Source: Lysinibacillus fusiformis
GTDB lineage: Bacteria; Bacillota; Bacilli; Bacillales_A; Planococcaceae
Length of the DNA: 64,000 nucleotides
Reading direction: 5' to 3'
Assembly: GCA_030027265.1 (NCBI GenBank)
Contig: JASENG010000001.1
Span: 248,001-312,000, forward strand
The notes beneath the pieces were generated by a model. It saw only the letters and a program-made list of their open reading frames with translations. It was not told the DNA's origin and ran no database searches. The position numbers were made by a program, and so were the translations under genes. Every line of letters begins with the position of its first letter. Positions within the stretch are counted from its first letter, which is position 1. Shown piece by piece: positions 44,665 through 53,434 of the stretch.

Positions 44665-45627
44665 ATGAAAAAGAGAATTACGATTATTTTAAGTATTTTA
44701 ATCATCATATTGGGGGTTGCTTACATAGGAGTAGGAAATTATTTTTATAATTTCGCTTTGAAAGCTGATGATGAGAAGGAATTTATGGACGATAATCCAA
44801 ACCTGGAAGAAAGTATCGCCGTGATGGCAGATGTTGCAGAGGCTGCCGAAATAGCAGACAACAAGTTTGAAGAAGATCACGAGGCTGCTGCAATGTCGAT
44901 TGTTTCAAGTGATGAACTCCATCTCAAATTACATGCCAATCTTTATCAAAACGGTGAAGGAAATCATAAGTGGGCCATAGTAGTACATGGGTATACATCA
45001 AGTGCTGAGGGAATGACGAGATATGTTCGCAATTTCTATGAACAGGGCTTCCATGTCGTTGCGCCAGACTTACGTGGGCATGGAAAAAGTGAGGGGGCGT
45101 ACATTGGCATGGGCTGGCATGATCGCCTGGATATGCTGCAATGGATCGATGAGGTGATTGCATTAGATCCAGAAGCGGAAATTGCATTGTTCGGTGTATC
45201 CATGGGTGGGGCAACGGTCATGATGACGTCAGGTGAAGAACTGCCATCCAATGTGAAAGTAATCGTTGAAGATTGTGGGTACTCTTCGGTAAGTGATGTA
45301 TTTATTTATCAATTGGATGATTTATTTGGTTTGCCGGAATTCCCGGTTCTCAATGCTGCCAATACAATGACGAATATACGTGCCGGATATGATTTATATG
45401 AAGCTTCGGCTGTTGACCAAGTCGCAAAAAGCGAGAAACCAATTTTATTTATTCATGGGAATCAAGATACTTTTGTACTCTATGAAATGTTAGATGAAGT
45501 ATATGACGCGGCATCGGTAGAAAAAGAGAAACTGATTATCGAAGGTGCCGGTCATGGCGAGGCAGAAAAAGTAGACCCTGAGAAGTATTGGAATACGGTT
45601 TGGGCGTTTGTGGGAAGGTATATGTAG
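44665..45627 (+). CDS. Membrane-anchored alpha/beta hydrolase (YqkD-like)
   Basis: 320 residues from the ATG at 44665 (GGGGGATGG upstream). N-terminal membrane anchor (ITIILSILIIILGVAYIGVG). The catalytic triad is visible: nucleophile Ser in FGVSMGGATVM, Asp in HGNQDTFVL, His in GAGHGEAEK. The oxyanion region HGYTSSAEG and DLRGHGKSEG are typical. Probably an extracytoplasmic esterase or peptidase; substrate unknown. Confidence 0.9.
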   Translation: MKKRITIILSILIIILGVAYIGVGNYFYNFALKADDEKEFMDDNPNLEESIAVMADVAEAAEIADNKFEEDHEAAAMSIVSSDELHLKLHANLYQNGEGNHKWAIVVHGYTSSAEGMTRYVRNFYEQGFHVVAPDLRGHGKSEGAYIGMGWHDRLDMLQWIDEVIALDPEAEIALFGVSMGGATVMMTSGEELPSNVKVIVEDCGYSSVSDVFIYQLDDLFGLPEFPVLNAANTMTNIRAGYDLYEASAVDQVAKSEKPILFIHGNQDTFVLYEMLDEVYDAASVEKEKLIIEGAGHGEAEKVDPEKYWNTVWAFVGRYM

Positions 45628-45661
45628 TGGAGTTAAGGAAATAAAAACATGAAAACAAACT

Positions 45662-45877
45662 TTCCATAGCAGCAATATGTATCAATTATTTACGTACTTA
45701 ATGCATCAAAAGGAAGATTTGGATGTGCACGGGATACTAATTTACCCGTATAATGGAACAGAAGTAAATGAATTTTACCGCTGGAGTGATCGAATTACAA
45801 TCGAGATGCTAACCGTGAATTTGGATGATTCCTGGGCAGATATTTATCAGAAATTGATTGGGGTTTGTATCAAATAA
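45662..45877 (+). pseudogene. mcrC: 3' remnant of mcrC (McrBC restriction subunit)
   Basis: The segment SSNMYQLFTYLMHQKEDLD and HGILIYPYNGTEVNEF is the C-terminal end of McrC proteins (PD-(D/E)XK nuclease subunit of the McrBC system; YQL-YAYL, GILLYP, then INLD). Only about 70 residues remain. The frame is closed by a TGA just upstream (45650), and no mcrB or the rest of mcrC is present. A restriction system once lay here. Confidence 0.6.
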
Positions 45878-45902
45878 AAGTGGTGGATGGTAGGAGAACA
45901 AT

Positions 45903-46436
45903 ATGACTGAAAAACGAAATCTTGCAGTATTTATAGCGACAACTTTAGACGGCTATATTGCCACAAAAGAGGATTCCCTGGAATGGCTATTTAAAGTTGA
46001 AGGGGAAGGGGATAATGGGTACTCTGAGTTTTATGAGACGGTCGATACCGTAGTAATGGGGAAACGAACTTATGATTGGCTGATGGAGCAGGAGCTTGAG
46101 GAGTTTCCATATAAAAATAAAGCATGCTATGTTTTTACGAGATCGTCCCTTGAAAATACGGATGATGTAAAATTTGTGAATGAAGATGTAACGAAATTTG
46201 TTGAAAAGCTTAAAAACCGAGAAGGGAAAAACATTTGGATTGTTGGCGGGGGCGAGCTGTTATTTTACTTTATCAAAGAAAAGCTGGTTGATGAATTTAT
46301 TGTCACAGTCGCGCCTGCCATCCTTGGCAAAGGGATTCCGCTGTTTAAAGAGGGCGATTATGAGCTGGAGCTTTCTTTAAAGGGAACGAGGACCTTTAAC
46401 CAATTTGTTGAACTCCATTATGAGGTGAAAAGATAA
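45903..46436 (+). CDS. Dihydrofolate reductase-family protein (RibD C-terminal type)
   Basis: 177 residues. DHFR-like fold: AVFIATTLDGYIATKEDSLE, VVMGKRTYDWL, IWIVGGGELLFYFIKEKLVD. The set belongs to the YyaP/YwjB branch of the RibD C-terminal domain family, annotated as reductases of unknown substrate, not true folate enzymes. GTAGGAG lies upstream of the ATG. Monocistronic. Confidence 0.9.
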   Translation: MTEKRNLAVFIATTLDGYIATKEDSLEWLFKVEGEGDNGYSEFYETVDTVVMGKRTYDWLMEQELEEFPYKNKACYVFTRSSLENTDDVKFVNEDVTKFVEKLKNREGKNIWIVGGGELLFYFIKEKLVDEFIVTVAPAILGKGIPLFKEGDYELELSLKGTRTFNQFVELHYEVKR

Positions 46437-46457
46437 TAGAATCCAGTTCGTCAAAGA

Positions 46458-46484
46458 CTGCTTGAATAATCAAGCGGTTTTTTT
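46458..46484 (+). terminator. Intrinsic terminator
   Basis: CTGCTTGA pairs with TCAAGCGG, followed by TTTTTTT. Confidence 0.85.
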
Positions 46485-46593
46485 ATTTCCAAGATATCAC
46501 TGTTGAATATTGCATAGTGCTAGTTTCTCTAATTTCAACTATTATTTAAATAAGTATATTTATAAATTTGAATATTTTGAAAGGGGAAGCCGC

Positions 46594-47562
46594 TTGGTAG
46601 TCTTGAAATTTTTAAAATTCCTTAATATTTTTATTGCTTTGATGGTTGTAGCATTTGCCGATGATATAAAAAAGTTCTTTCCTTTTGTACTGGGAGAATC
46701 GAGTGATGCTCCCGAGATAGACAATTATGAGTGGTTTAATTTGATAACGGAGCCTATTGATGTTCCGATAAATATCGCCCTAAGCGGCACAGACGGAAAG
46801 ACGAAGTTTGAGTTATTTGAAGATGATCGATATATACAGAATACTTATGGTTCGCTGTTGGAGGCGAATGGGCAGACAAGCCTGCAGGAAACCATTGAGG
46901 CTGCATTGTTGGATTATGATTATAGCTTTCTCATACGCTATACGGGCGATGAATTAGAAGATTTTGAACAGATTTTAGCCAATGCATATTATAGTAATTC
47001 CATGATATTAGGAACAGTACTAGATTTGCAATATGGGGTCGAAAAGGCAAAGGAAGGCGATTATTTTATTCATTTTAATGTGGTCTATACAACAAACAAT
47101 ATTGAAATGACCACGATTAAGCCATTATTTGAAGAATTTTATGCTGGTCTTGATTTAGAAGGAAAAAGTATGGACGAGAAAATCGAAAGGATCCATCGAG
47201 CTGTCATTGAACAAATCGAATATGTAGATGGCGGATATGCGCGCCATCATTCACCGTACGGGTTCTTTGTAATGGGTGAAGGAGTCTGTCAATCCTATGC
47301 AATCGCTATGCAGATGCTATTGGAAAAGGCAGGGGTTGAAAGCTATTATGTTGTAGGCTATCTGATTGATTCAGTGGACGATACAGCACATGCATGGAAC
47401 TTGGTTAAAACGGAGGAAGGTTGGCGGCATATAGATGCAACAAGCAACGATATGGGAGCACGCTTCGAAGACCAAGTAAGTCTTGATTTTTACCATATGA
47501 CAGATGAAGAAGCCGGCCAATATTATGTATGGGATAAAAAATTCTATCCAGAAGCGAAATAA
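46594..47562 (+). CDS. Transglutaminase-like (protease-type) protein with membrane anchor
   Basis: 322 residues from the TTG at 46594, supported by AAGGGGA 6 bases upstream. One hydrophobic N-terminal segment (FLNIFIALMVVAFA) precedes an exported domain. The transglutaminase core at about 230-300 has Cys in GEGVCQSYAIAMQMLLEKAG, His in TAHAWNLVKT and Asp in HIDATSND, a full triad. Bacterial members usually act as cysteine peptidases or in wall metabolism. Strong terminator after the stop. Confidence 0.85.
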   Translation: MVVLKFLKFLNIFIALMVVAFADDIKKFFPFVLGESSDAPEIDNYEWFNLITEPIDVPINIALSGTDGKTKFELFEDDRYIQNTYGSLLEANGQTSLQETIEAALLDYDYSFLIRYTGDELEDFEQILANAYYSNSMILGTVLDLQYGVEKAKEGDYFIHFNVVYTTNNIEMTTIKPLFEEFYAGLDLEGKSMDEKIERIHRAVIEQIEYVDGGYARHHSPYGFFVMGEGVCQSYAIAMQMLLEKAGVESYYVVGYLIDSVDDTAHAWNLVKTEEGWRHIDATSNDMGARFEDQVSLDFYHMTDEEAGQYYVWDKKFYPEAK

Positions 47563-47577
47563 ATAAAACAAATCCGA

Positions 47578-47626
47578 GGACTGCTCCTAAAAGTCATGAT
47601 AATACTTTAGCGAGCAGTCCTTTTTG
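47578..47626 (+). terminator. Intrinsic terminator
   Basis: GGACTGCTC pairs with GAGCAGTCC, followed by TTTTTG. Confidence 0.85.
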
Positions 47627-47764
47627 TATGAATTTCAAAAATTAAGAAATCTGTTTTGTCAAAAAAATATCATATTCGTTATATTCTGAAACTGATCATT
47701 TTAAAGTGGATTAACTTGGAGTTCCCTCATAATACTAACTATTTATATAAAACGGAACTTTATA

Positions 47765-47779
47765 TATTTTTAGAAAATT
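47765..47779. promoter_or_regulatory. CodY-box-like site upstream of the nucleoside carrier gene
   Basis: TATTTTTAGAAAATT differs from the CodY consensus AATTTTCWGAAAATT at two positions. Low-GC DNA produces such matches by chance, so this is only a candidate. The rest of 47627-47985 shows no ORF. Confidence 0.35.
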
Positions 47780-47985
47780 AGTTCTTTAGGTTAAAAATCT
47801 AATAACTATTTGACTACTGAGAAATGGTGGTATAAAATTTTTCGATATACATTAATTATTTTTCATTTATTACAGTAAGTTTAAAATGATTTCTCGTGAA
47901 AATAAATGGAAATTAGTAGATGAATAGGCTATTAAACTTTGTGCTTTAGAAGCACTGAATCTAAAACAATTGAGGTAGAGAAATA

Positions 47986-49170
47986 ATGTCAATTTTAATC
48001 GGAATTTTAGGGTTAGTTGTAGTTTTTGGACTAGCTTACTTAATGAGTAACGACAAGAAAGCTATCGACTACAAAGCAATTGGTATTATGCTAGTCATGC
48101 AGATTGCACTAACATTAATTATGTTCAAAACAACAATTGGACTTAAAGTAATTGAAGCAATTGGAAACGGGATTACAACAGTAATCAATATTGGTCGTGA
48201 AGGTGTCGACTTTGTAATTGGAGGTTGGGTGCCAGAAGGTGGTTCGGTATTCTTTGTAAACGTTTTACTAATAATTATCTTCACCTCCATGTTACTCTCT
48301 GTACTTACTTATATACGAATCCTCCCACTTTTGATTAAATATGTTGGCGGTTTCCTTTCAAAAATTACCGGCTTATCGAGTGTAACAACATTCCATGCAG
48401 TGAATAATATTTTCTTTGGTCAATCAGAAGGATTATTGGCGATTAAATCTCACATTCAAAAAATGAGCGATAATAAATTGTTCGTTATTGCACTTTCTTC
48501 AATGGGATCTGTATCTGCCTCGATTATGGCATCCTACATTACGATGCTGCCAACAAAATACGTATTAGGTGCTATGACTTTAAATGCATTATCAGCATTA
48601 ATGATCGGAATTATTATGGCTCCAGAACGGAAAACAGTGGAAAAAGAAGTAGTTGATATTAAAAACGCGACACCTGCAAAGTCATTGTTTGAAGCAATCT
48701 CAATAGGGGCTTTAGATGGCGGGAAAGTAGCTTTGATTGTTGCGGCAATGTTGATTGCATATGTTGGGTTAATGGCTGTAATTGATGCTGGTTTTAGTGC
48801 GATAATCGGAATATCGTTTACTGAAGTATTGGGTTATGTTTTTGCTCCATTTGCATGGCTTATGGGTGTTCCATCAAGTGAAATATTAATTGCAGGGCAG
48901 GCAATGGGTACGAAAATCGCGACAAATGAATTTGTTGCAATGCTTCAATTCGTAGAATATATTCCAACCCTATCGGAAAAAACAGTAGGTGTGATTTCTG
49001 TATTCTTAATTAGCTTTGCAAACTTCAGTTCAATCGGAATTATTAGTGGTTCCTTGCAGGCAATTAGTGGAGAAAAAGCAGCGGTTGTTTCGAAATTTGG
49101 TCTTAAAATGCTGCTGGCAGCTACAATGGTATCCATGTTAACTGCCACTTTAGTTGGTTTATTTATTTAA
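47986..49170 (+). CDS. nupC: CNT-family nucleoside transporter (NupC type)
   Basis: 394 residues with about ten membrane helices. Concentrative nucleoside transporter features: FFVNVLLIIIFTSMLLSVLT, the core FHAVNNIFFGQSEGLLAIK (equivalent to GQTE motifs), GSVSASIMASYI and SFANFSSIGIISGSLQAI near the end. Imports nucleosides with protons or sodium. GAGGTAGAG precedes the ATG. Monocistronic between two terminators; possible CodY box upstream. Confidence 0.9.
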   Translation: MSILIGILGLVVVFGLAYLMSNDKKAIDYKAIGIMLVMQIALTLIMFKTTIGLKVIEAIGNGITTVINIGREGVDFVIGGWVPEGGSVFFVNVLLIIIFTSMLLSVLTYIRILPLLIKYVGGFLSKITGLSSVTTFHAVNNIFFGQSEGLLAIKSHIQKMSDNKLFVIALSSMGSVSASIMASYITMLPTKYVLGAMTLNALSALMIGIIMAPERKTVEKEVVDIKNATPAKSLFEAISIGALDGGKVALIVAAMLIAYVGLMAVIDAGFSAIIGISFTEVLGYVFAPFAWLMGVPSSEILIAGQAMGTKIATNEFVAMLQFVEYIPTLSEKTVGVISVFLISFANFSSIGIISGSLQAISGEKAAVVSKFGLKMLLAATMVSMLTATLVGLFI

Positions 49171-49175
49171 TTATA

Positions 49176-49220
49176 AAACGCTGCAATTCTTTCAAGTAGG
49201 AAGGAACGCAGCGTTTTTTA
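49176..49220 (+). terminator. Intrinsic terminator of the nupC-type gene
   Basis: AAACGCTGC pairs with GCAGCGTTT, followed by TTT. Confidence 0.8.
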
Positions 49221-49225
49221 GGGAA

Positions 49226-49275
49226 AAAATCACCTTTTTTTGAATTTCCATTTGAATTCAAATAGGGTGATTTTC
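49226..49275 (-). terminator. Intrinsic terminator of brnQ
   Basis: On the minus strand AAAATCACCC...GGTGATTTTTT with an inner TTTGAATTCAAA palindrome; T-run at the end. Confidence 0.7.
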
Positions 49276-49276
49276 T

Positions 49277-50590
49277 TTATTTTTCTATGAGGGCTGGAGA
49301 TTGGGTTTTTCCTATAATTGCGCCAATGATAATGCCGGCAATCGCAGGGAGAATCCAACCAACACCCTGGTCATATAAAGGGATGCAGCTAAGTGTGCTT
49401 GACCACGAACTATTTAATAATGAGGTATTGATTGTATCCAAAATACTGAAGATGGCTGTAAAAATAATTCCATAAAGGTAAATTGAATGATTCATGTAAT
49501 GATTCAGCAAGCCTAAAAGTATTAGCACAATTGCCAGCGGATAAATGGCGCCTAAAATTGGTACTGAAATCATCAAAATTTGATTCAATCCCAAATTGGC
49601 TATGATAAAGCTGACAACTGCAACGATTGACGCCCACGCTCTATAAGATAAAAATGGAATAAGGCGAGAGAAATATTCCCCGCATGAAATAATTAAGCTG
49701 ATTGAAACACATAAACAAGCTATGGTAAATAATGCACCTAAAAGAATAATGCCTGCTTGTCCGAATAATTCCTTCATAACAAGGGTCAATACTCCAGCTC
49801 CGTTATCCATCTGATTTATTGTAGAAACGGAAGCACCAAGATATGTGAGGATACTATAAATGATTGCTAATAAAATCCCCGCTCCCAATCCCGCAATTAT
49901 CATATATTTAGATAGGGAAGCATCGTCTTTAATCCCTTTTAAACGGATTGTATTCACGATAACAATTCCATAAACAAGTGCTGCCAATGCATCCATTGTT
50001 AAATAACCATCCAGGAAACCTTGGAAGAAAGCATTGCTTCCATATATTTCGATTGGCGCTGCAAAGTGGCCAGATGGTGAAACAATGGCCTTCATGAATA
50101 TAATTGCAATTAAAATTAGTAAAATCGGCGTTAATAGTTTACCGAAACGATCGACTAGTTTTGATGGCGAGAGACTTAAATATAAAACTATCGCAAAGAA
50201 AATTATGGTATAGACAAGCAATATCATTGGACTTTCCTGTAAATCCCCATGTAAAAACGGCTTGATGCTCATTTCATAGGCAACAGTTCCGGCACGGGGA
50301 ATGGCTAATCCCGGACCGATAGATAAATAAATGAGGAAAGGAAAACCAATAGCGAACCATGGATGTACCCTAGTCGATAGTGTGTTTAAACTTCCAGCTT
50401 TACCGACAGCGATCACTCCTAGAATTGGCAGGCCCACTGCAGTAATCACAAATCCAGCTAGAGAGATCCACATCTCTGTTCCAGCTGCATTCCCTAAGTA
50501 GGCAGGGAAAATCAAGTTTCCTGCTCCAAAGAACATTGAAAATAACATAAAAACAATCAATAATAATTCCTTATAAGAAAGTGTATTCAT
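49277..50590 (-). CDS. brnQ: Branched-chain amino acid carrier BrnQ
   Basis: 437 residues, about twelve membrane helices. LIVCS family features at the N-terminus: LFSMFFGAGNLIFPAYLGNA and AVGLPILGVIAV; later GSNAFFQGFLDGYLTMDALA. Imports Ile, Leu and Val with sodium or protons. AAAAAGGAG precedes the ATG by 7 bases. Divergent from the ABC importer operon; converges on the nucleoside carrier gene. Confidence 0.95.
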   Translation of the reverse strand: MNTLSYKELLLIVFMLFSMFFGAGNLIFPAYLGNAAGTEMWISLAGFVITAVGLPILGVIAVGKAGSLNTLSTRVHPWFAIGFPFLIYLSIGPGLAIPRAGTVAYEMSIKPFLHGDLQESPMILLVYTIIFFAIVLYLSLSPSKLVDRFGKLLTPILLILIAIIFMKAIVSPSGHFAAPIEIYGSNAFFQGFLDGYLTMDALAALVYGIVIVNTIRLKGIKDDASLSKYMIIAGLGAGILLAIIYSILTYLGASVSTINQMDNGAGVLTLVMKELFGQAGIILLGALFTIACLCVSISLIISCGEYFSRLIPFLSYRAWASIVAVVSFIIANLGLNQILMISVPILGAIYPLAIVLILLGLLNHYMNHSIYLYGIIFTAIFSILDTINTSLLNSSWSSTLSCIPLYDQGVGWILPAIAGIIIGAIIGKTQSPALIEK

Positions 50591-50877
50591 AGCTGACTCC
50601 TTTTTGTATACAATTCAATGCATTATAACAACAAAAAATAGGGGAATCCATAACAATTCAAATAGTAGTAATAGTAGATTTATTTTGAAATTTGCCAGTC
50701 AATTCGCATCTTTATTTCAAAGTATCAAATTTTTTCTTAGAATTTTTTACACTTTGTCTAATGTATACCTAATTTTACTAGATATATAATTGTGTAAATA
50801 ATCTTTACATGAAGCGTGATAAAAACTGCCTTGAATAGTCTAAAAATTCAAAATTCGCTTTGATTGGGGGAGATTTT

Positions 50878-51660
50878 ATGACATTGACGAAGATCGATAC
50901 ACCAGAAATTACGATAGACCATGTTAGTATGTCCTATCAAACAGGTACAGCAGAAGTGTTGGCACTAAAAGATGTAACCGTTGATATTCAAAAGGGAGAG
51001 TTTGTTTCTTTGCTGGGACCATCTGGATGCGGGAAAACGACCTTGCTGCGAATTATGGCTGATTTAATACAACCAACGAATGGCAATATTACAGTTTCAG
51101 GCGGGACAGCGAAAGAAGCGAGATTAGCAAGGAAGTACGGCATTGTTTTTCAAAGTCCTGTTTTATATGATTGGCGAAAAGTGAAAAAGAATATCACACT
51201 CCCGCTGGAAATGATGGGTTTAAGCAAAGAAGAAAGAGAAAATCGAGCCAATACATTACTGGACTTGGTTGGTTTATCGAAATTTAAAGACAAATATCCT
51301 TGGCAGTTAAGTGGTGGGATGCAGCAACGGGTAGCGATTGCGCGGGCACTAGCGATCGAACCGGAGATATTATTGATGGACGAGCCATTCTCGGCACTGG
51401 ATGAGTTTTCTAGGGAACGGTTAAATGAAGAGCTGCTTTCCGTTTGGAGCAAAATCGGAAATACAGTTGTTTTCGTTACCCACAGCATACCGGAAGCGGT
51501 ATTTTTATCGGACCGGGTTTTTGTTTTATCTCCACATCCAGGTAGGCTTTCAAAAGTAGTGGAAATCAATCTTCCTAGACCAAGAAGAGAAGAAATGCGA
51601 AATAGCCCTGAATTTTACCAGCTAATCTCTGAAATTCGAAATAGCTTTGAAGGGGTGTAA
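50878..51660 (+). CDS. ABC importer ATPase (SsuB/ThiZ-like)
   Basis: 260 residues from the ATG at 50878 (GGGGGAG 5 bases upstream). Walker A GPSGCGKTT, Q-loop VFQSPVLYDW, signature LSGGMQQRVAIARALA, Walker B ILLMDEPFSALDE, and H-loop VFVTHSIPEAVFLSDRVFVL. Belongs to the nitrate/sulfonate/taurine/HMP class. First gene of a complete four-gene importer operon, followed 3 bases later by the first permease. Confidence 0.95.
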   Translation: MTLTKIDTPEITIDHVSMSYQTGTAEVLALKDVTVDIQKGEFVSLLGPSGCGKTTLLRIMADLIQPTNGNITVSGGTAKEARLARKYGIVFQSPVLYDWRKVKKNITLPLEMMGLSKEERENRANTLLDLVGLSKFKDKYPWQLSGGMQQRVAIARALAIEPEILLMDEPFSALDEFSRERLNEELLSVWSKIGNTVVFVTHSIPEAVFLSDRVFVLSPHPGRLSKVVEINLPRPRREEMRNSPEFYQLISEIRNSFEGV

Positions 51661-51663
51661 CAA

Positions 51664-52467
51664 ATGAAATGGCAAGCATCTCTTGGACGATATACGCCTG
51701 CATTTATTTTTATTATTGGAATATTAGTCATATGGCAAACCCTTTCTTGGCTGTTCTTGAAATTAGAAGTTCCCTTGGCTCAATCCAAGGTTCCGTATCT
51801 TCATGAATTAGCAATTACTTTTGCTTCCTATGCGGGAACTCTATTTTCTGAAGGGGCGGTAACTTTAACGAATGCCATTATGGGCTTTCTGTTAGGTGCT
51901 ATGGGAGGTATTCTTTTAGCGGTTTTAATGAGTTCTTCAAAATGGGTGGAGCAGCTTGCCTTTCCATATGCAGTGGCTTCGCAAATGATTCCGATTCTGG
52001 GATTGGCACCCATCGTGTATGGAATCTTTCGGGATGAACAGGTATCTAGGGTTTTAATTGCAGCTTATATGACGTTTTTTCCTGTTGCCTTAAATTGTCT
52101 GAGAGGATTGCGTAGTGCAGATCCGCAAGCTCTTGAACTTATGTATTCCTATGCGGCAAAGCCTTGGACGATCTATTGGAGATTACGTTTTCCCCAAAGC
52201 TTGCCAAGTCTTTTTAGTGGTTTGAAAATAGCAGCTCCATTAGCCGTTACAGGGGCGATATTAGTGGAGTTAATGGGGGCCACTCGAGGGCTTGGGGTCA
52301 TCATGCTTCGAAATCTATACTATGGCCCATCACATAACTATATGTTTTGGTTGACGGTTATTTTTGGCGCTGTTCTTGGGATTTTAAGTTATCTAGCAGT
52401 CAGTTTGATCGAACGGTGGGTAACGCCCTGGCAACCCGAATTTCGCAAGTCTGGAGGCGATGAGTAA
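51664..52467 (+). CDS. ABC importer permease 1
   Basis: 267 residues with about six membrane helices and the BPD_transp_1 EAA-like loop (SYAAKPWTIYWRLRFPQSLP). SsuC/ThiX-type permease. Adjacent to the ATPase and to a second, distinct permease, so the importer uses a heterodimeric channel. Confidence 0.95.
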   Translation: MKWQASLGRYTPAFIFIIGILVIWQTLSWLFLKLEVPLAQSKVPYLHELAITFASYAGTLFSEGAVTLTNAIMGFLLGAMGGILLAVLMSSSKWVEQLAFPYAVASQMIPILGLAPIVYGIFRDEQVSRVLIAAYMTFFPVALNCLRGLRSADPQALELMYSYAAKPWTIYWRLRFPQSLPSLFSGLKIAAPLAVTGAILVELMGATRGLGVIMLRNLYYGPSHNYMFWLTVIFGAVLGILSYLAVSLIERWVTPWQPEFRKSGGDE

Positions 52468-53340
52468 ATGAGGGAAAAAACGGCTGAAAACAATAGTGCC
52501 TGGATTGCTCCATCGGCGGAAAACGAAAATGCCAAGTTATCAATTAAATCCGCTTCAGGAAAAAAGAAAATGAAACCCAGTAGTTCTAGTAAGGTGATTA
52601 TTCCTTCAATAGCCGGAGCTGTATTCCTTCTTTTATGGGAGTTTCAGGTGTTTCATGGCATTTTTCAGCTTAAAACCTACCAATTACCAATACCTACTGC
52701 GATTTTAGGAGCGTTCGTCGAAAATTTTAGTGCGCTAATTTCTTTTACAGGCTATACCTTTGCTGAAGCGGTATTAGGTATGCTGCTTGGCTCTGCCTTA
52801 GGATTTATATGGGCGTTGATTGCGTCAGCTTTTCCTAAGTGGGGCAGAAGCTGGCTGATGATTGTTGTTGCTCTGAACGCAGTACCGATTGTTGCCTTGG
52901 CACCAATTATGAATCTATGGTTTGGGAATGGGATGGGTTCGAGAATTGCCATTGTGACAATTACGACAATGGCAGCAATGGCCATAAATGCACATAAAGG
53001 ATTATCCAATGTAAATCCCTTAGCCTTGGATCTCATGCATAGCTATGCAGCGAGGAAAATGGAAGTTTTCAAGTATTTAAGAATCGCCAATAGTCTGCCC
53101 TATGTGTTTACGGCTTTAAAAATTAATACAACAGCTAGCATGATAGGAGCGATAGTAGGGGAATTCTTTTATTCCTCCAAAGGGTTAGGCTATTTGCTTT
53201 CCAATTCCATTAAAGTTGCTCAAATGCCTCTTGGCTGGTCCTGTATTGTGATCGCTTCGATTGCAGGCGTCCTATTTTATTTAATTGTTGAAGGCTTGGA
53301 AAAAATCTTTTTGGGCTGGCATGCCTCGGAAAGAACATAG
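52468..53340 (+). CDS. ABC importer permease 2
   Basis: 290 residues, beginning at the base after the stop of permease 1. An extra ~45-residue charged, Ser-rich cytosolic N-terminus (ENAKLSIKSASGKKKMKPSS) precedes the helices. EAA loop at SYAARKMEVFKYLRIANSLP. Partner of permease 1. Confidence 0.95.
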   Translation: MREKTAENNSAWIAPSAENENAKLSIKSASGKKKMKPSSSSKVIIPSIAGAVFLLLWEFQVFHGIFQLKTYQLPIPTAILGAFVENFSALISFTGYTFAEAVLGMLLGSALGFIWALIASAFPKWGRSWLMIVVALNAVPIVALAPIMNLWFGNGMGSRIAIVTITTMAAMAINAHKGLSNVNPLALDLMHSYAARKMEVFKYLRIANSLPYVFTALKINTTASMIGAIVGEFFYSSKGLGYLLSNSIKVAQMPLGWSCIVIASIAGVLFYLIVEGLEKIFLGWHASERT

Positions 53341-53434
53341 ATATTGTAGATTTTTGAATGATTCCATTACAAGAAAATCGAAAATCTTAATATAACAAAT
53401 TTTTACTAGAATTGACATTTAGAGGGGGAAGTTT

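Noticed and set aside
50591-50877. TPP or FMN riboswitch upstream of the NMT1-type importer
   Set aside because: None of the conserved core strings of either switch could be found in the leader.
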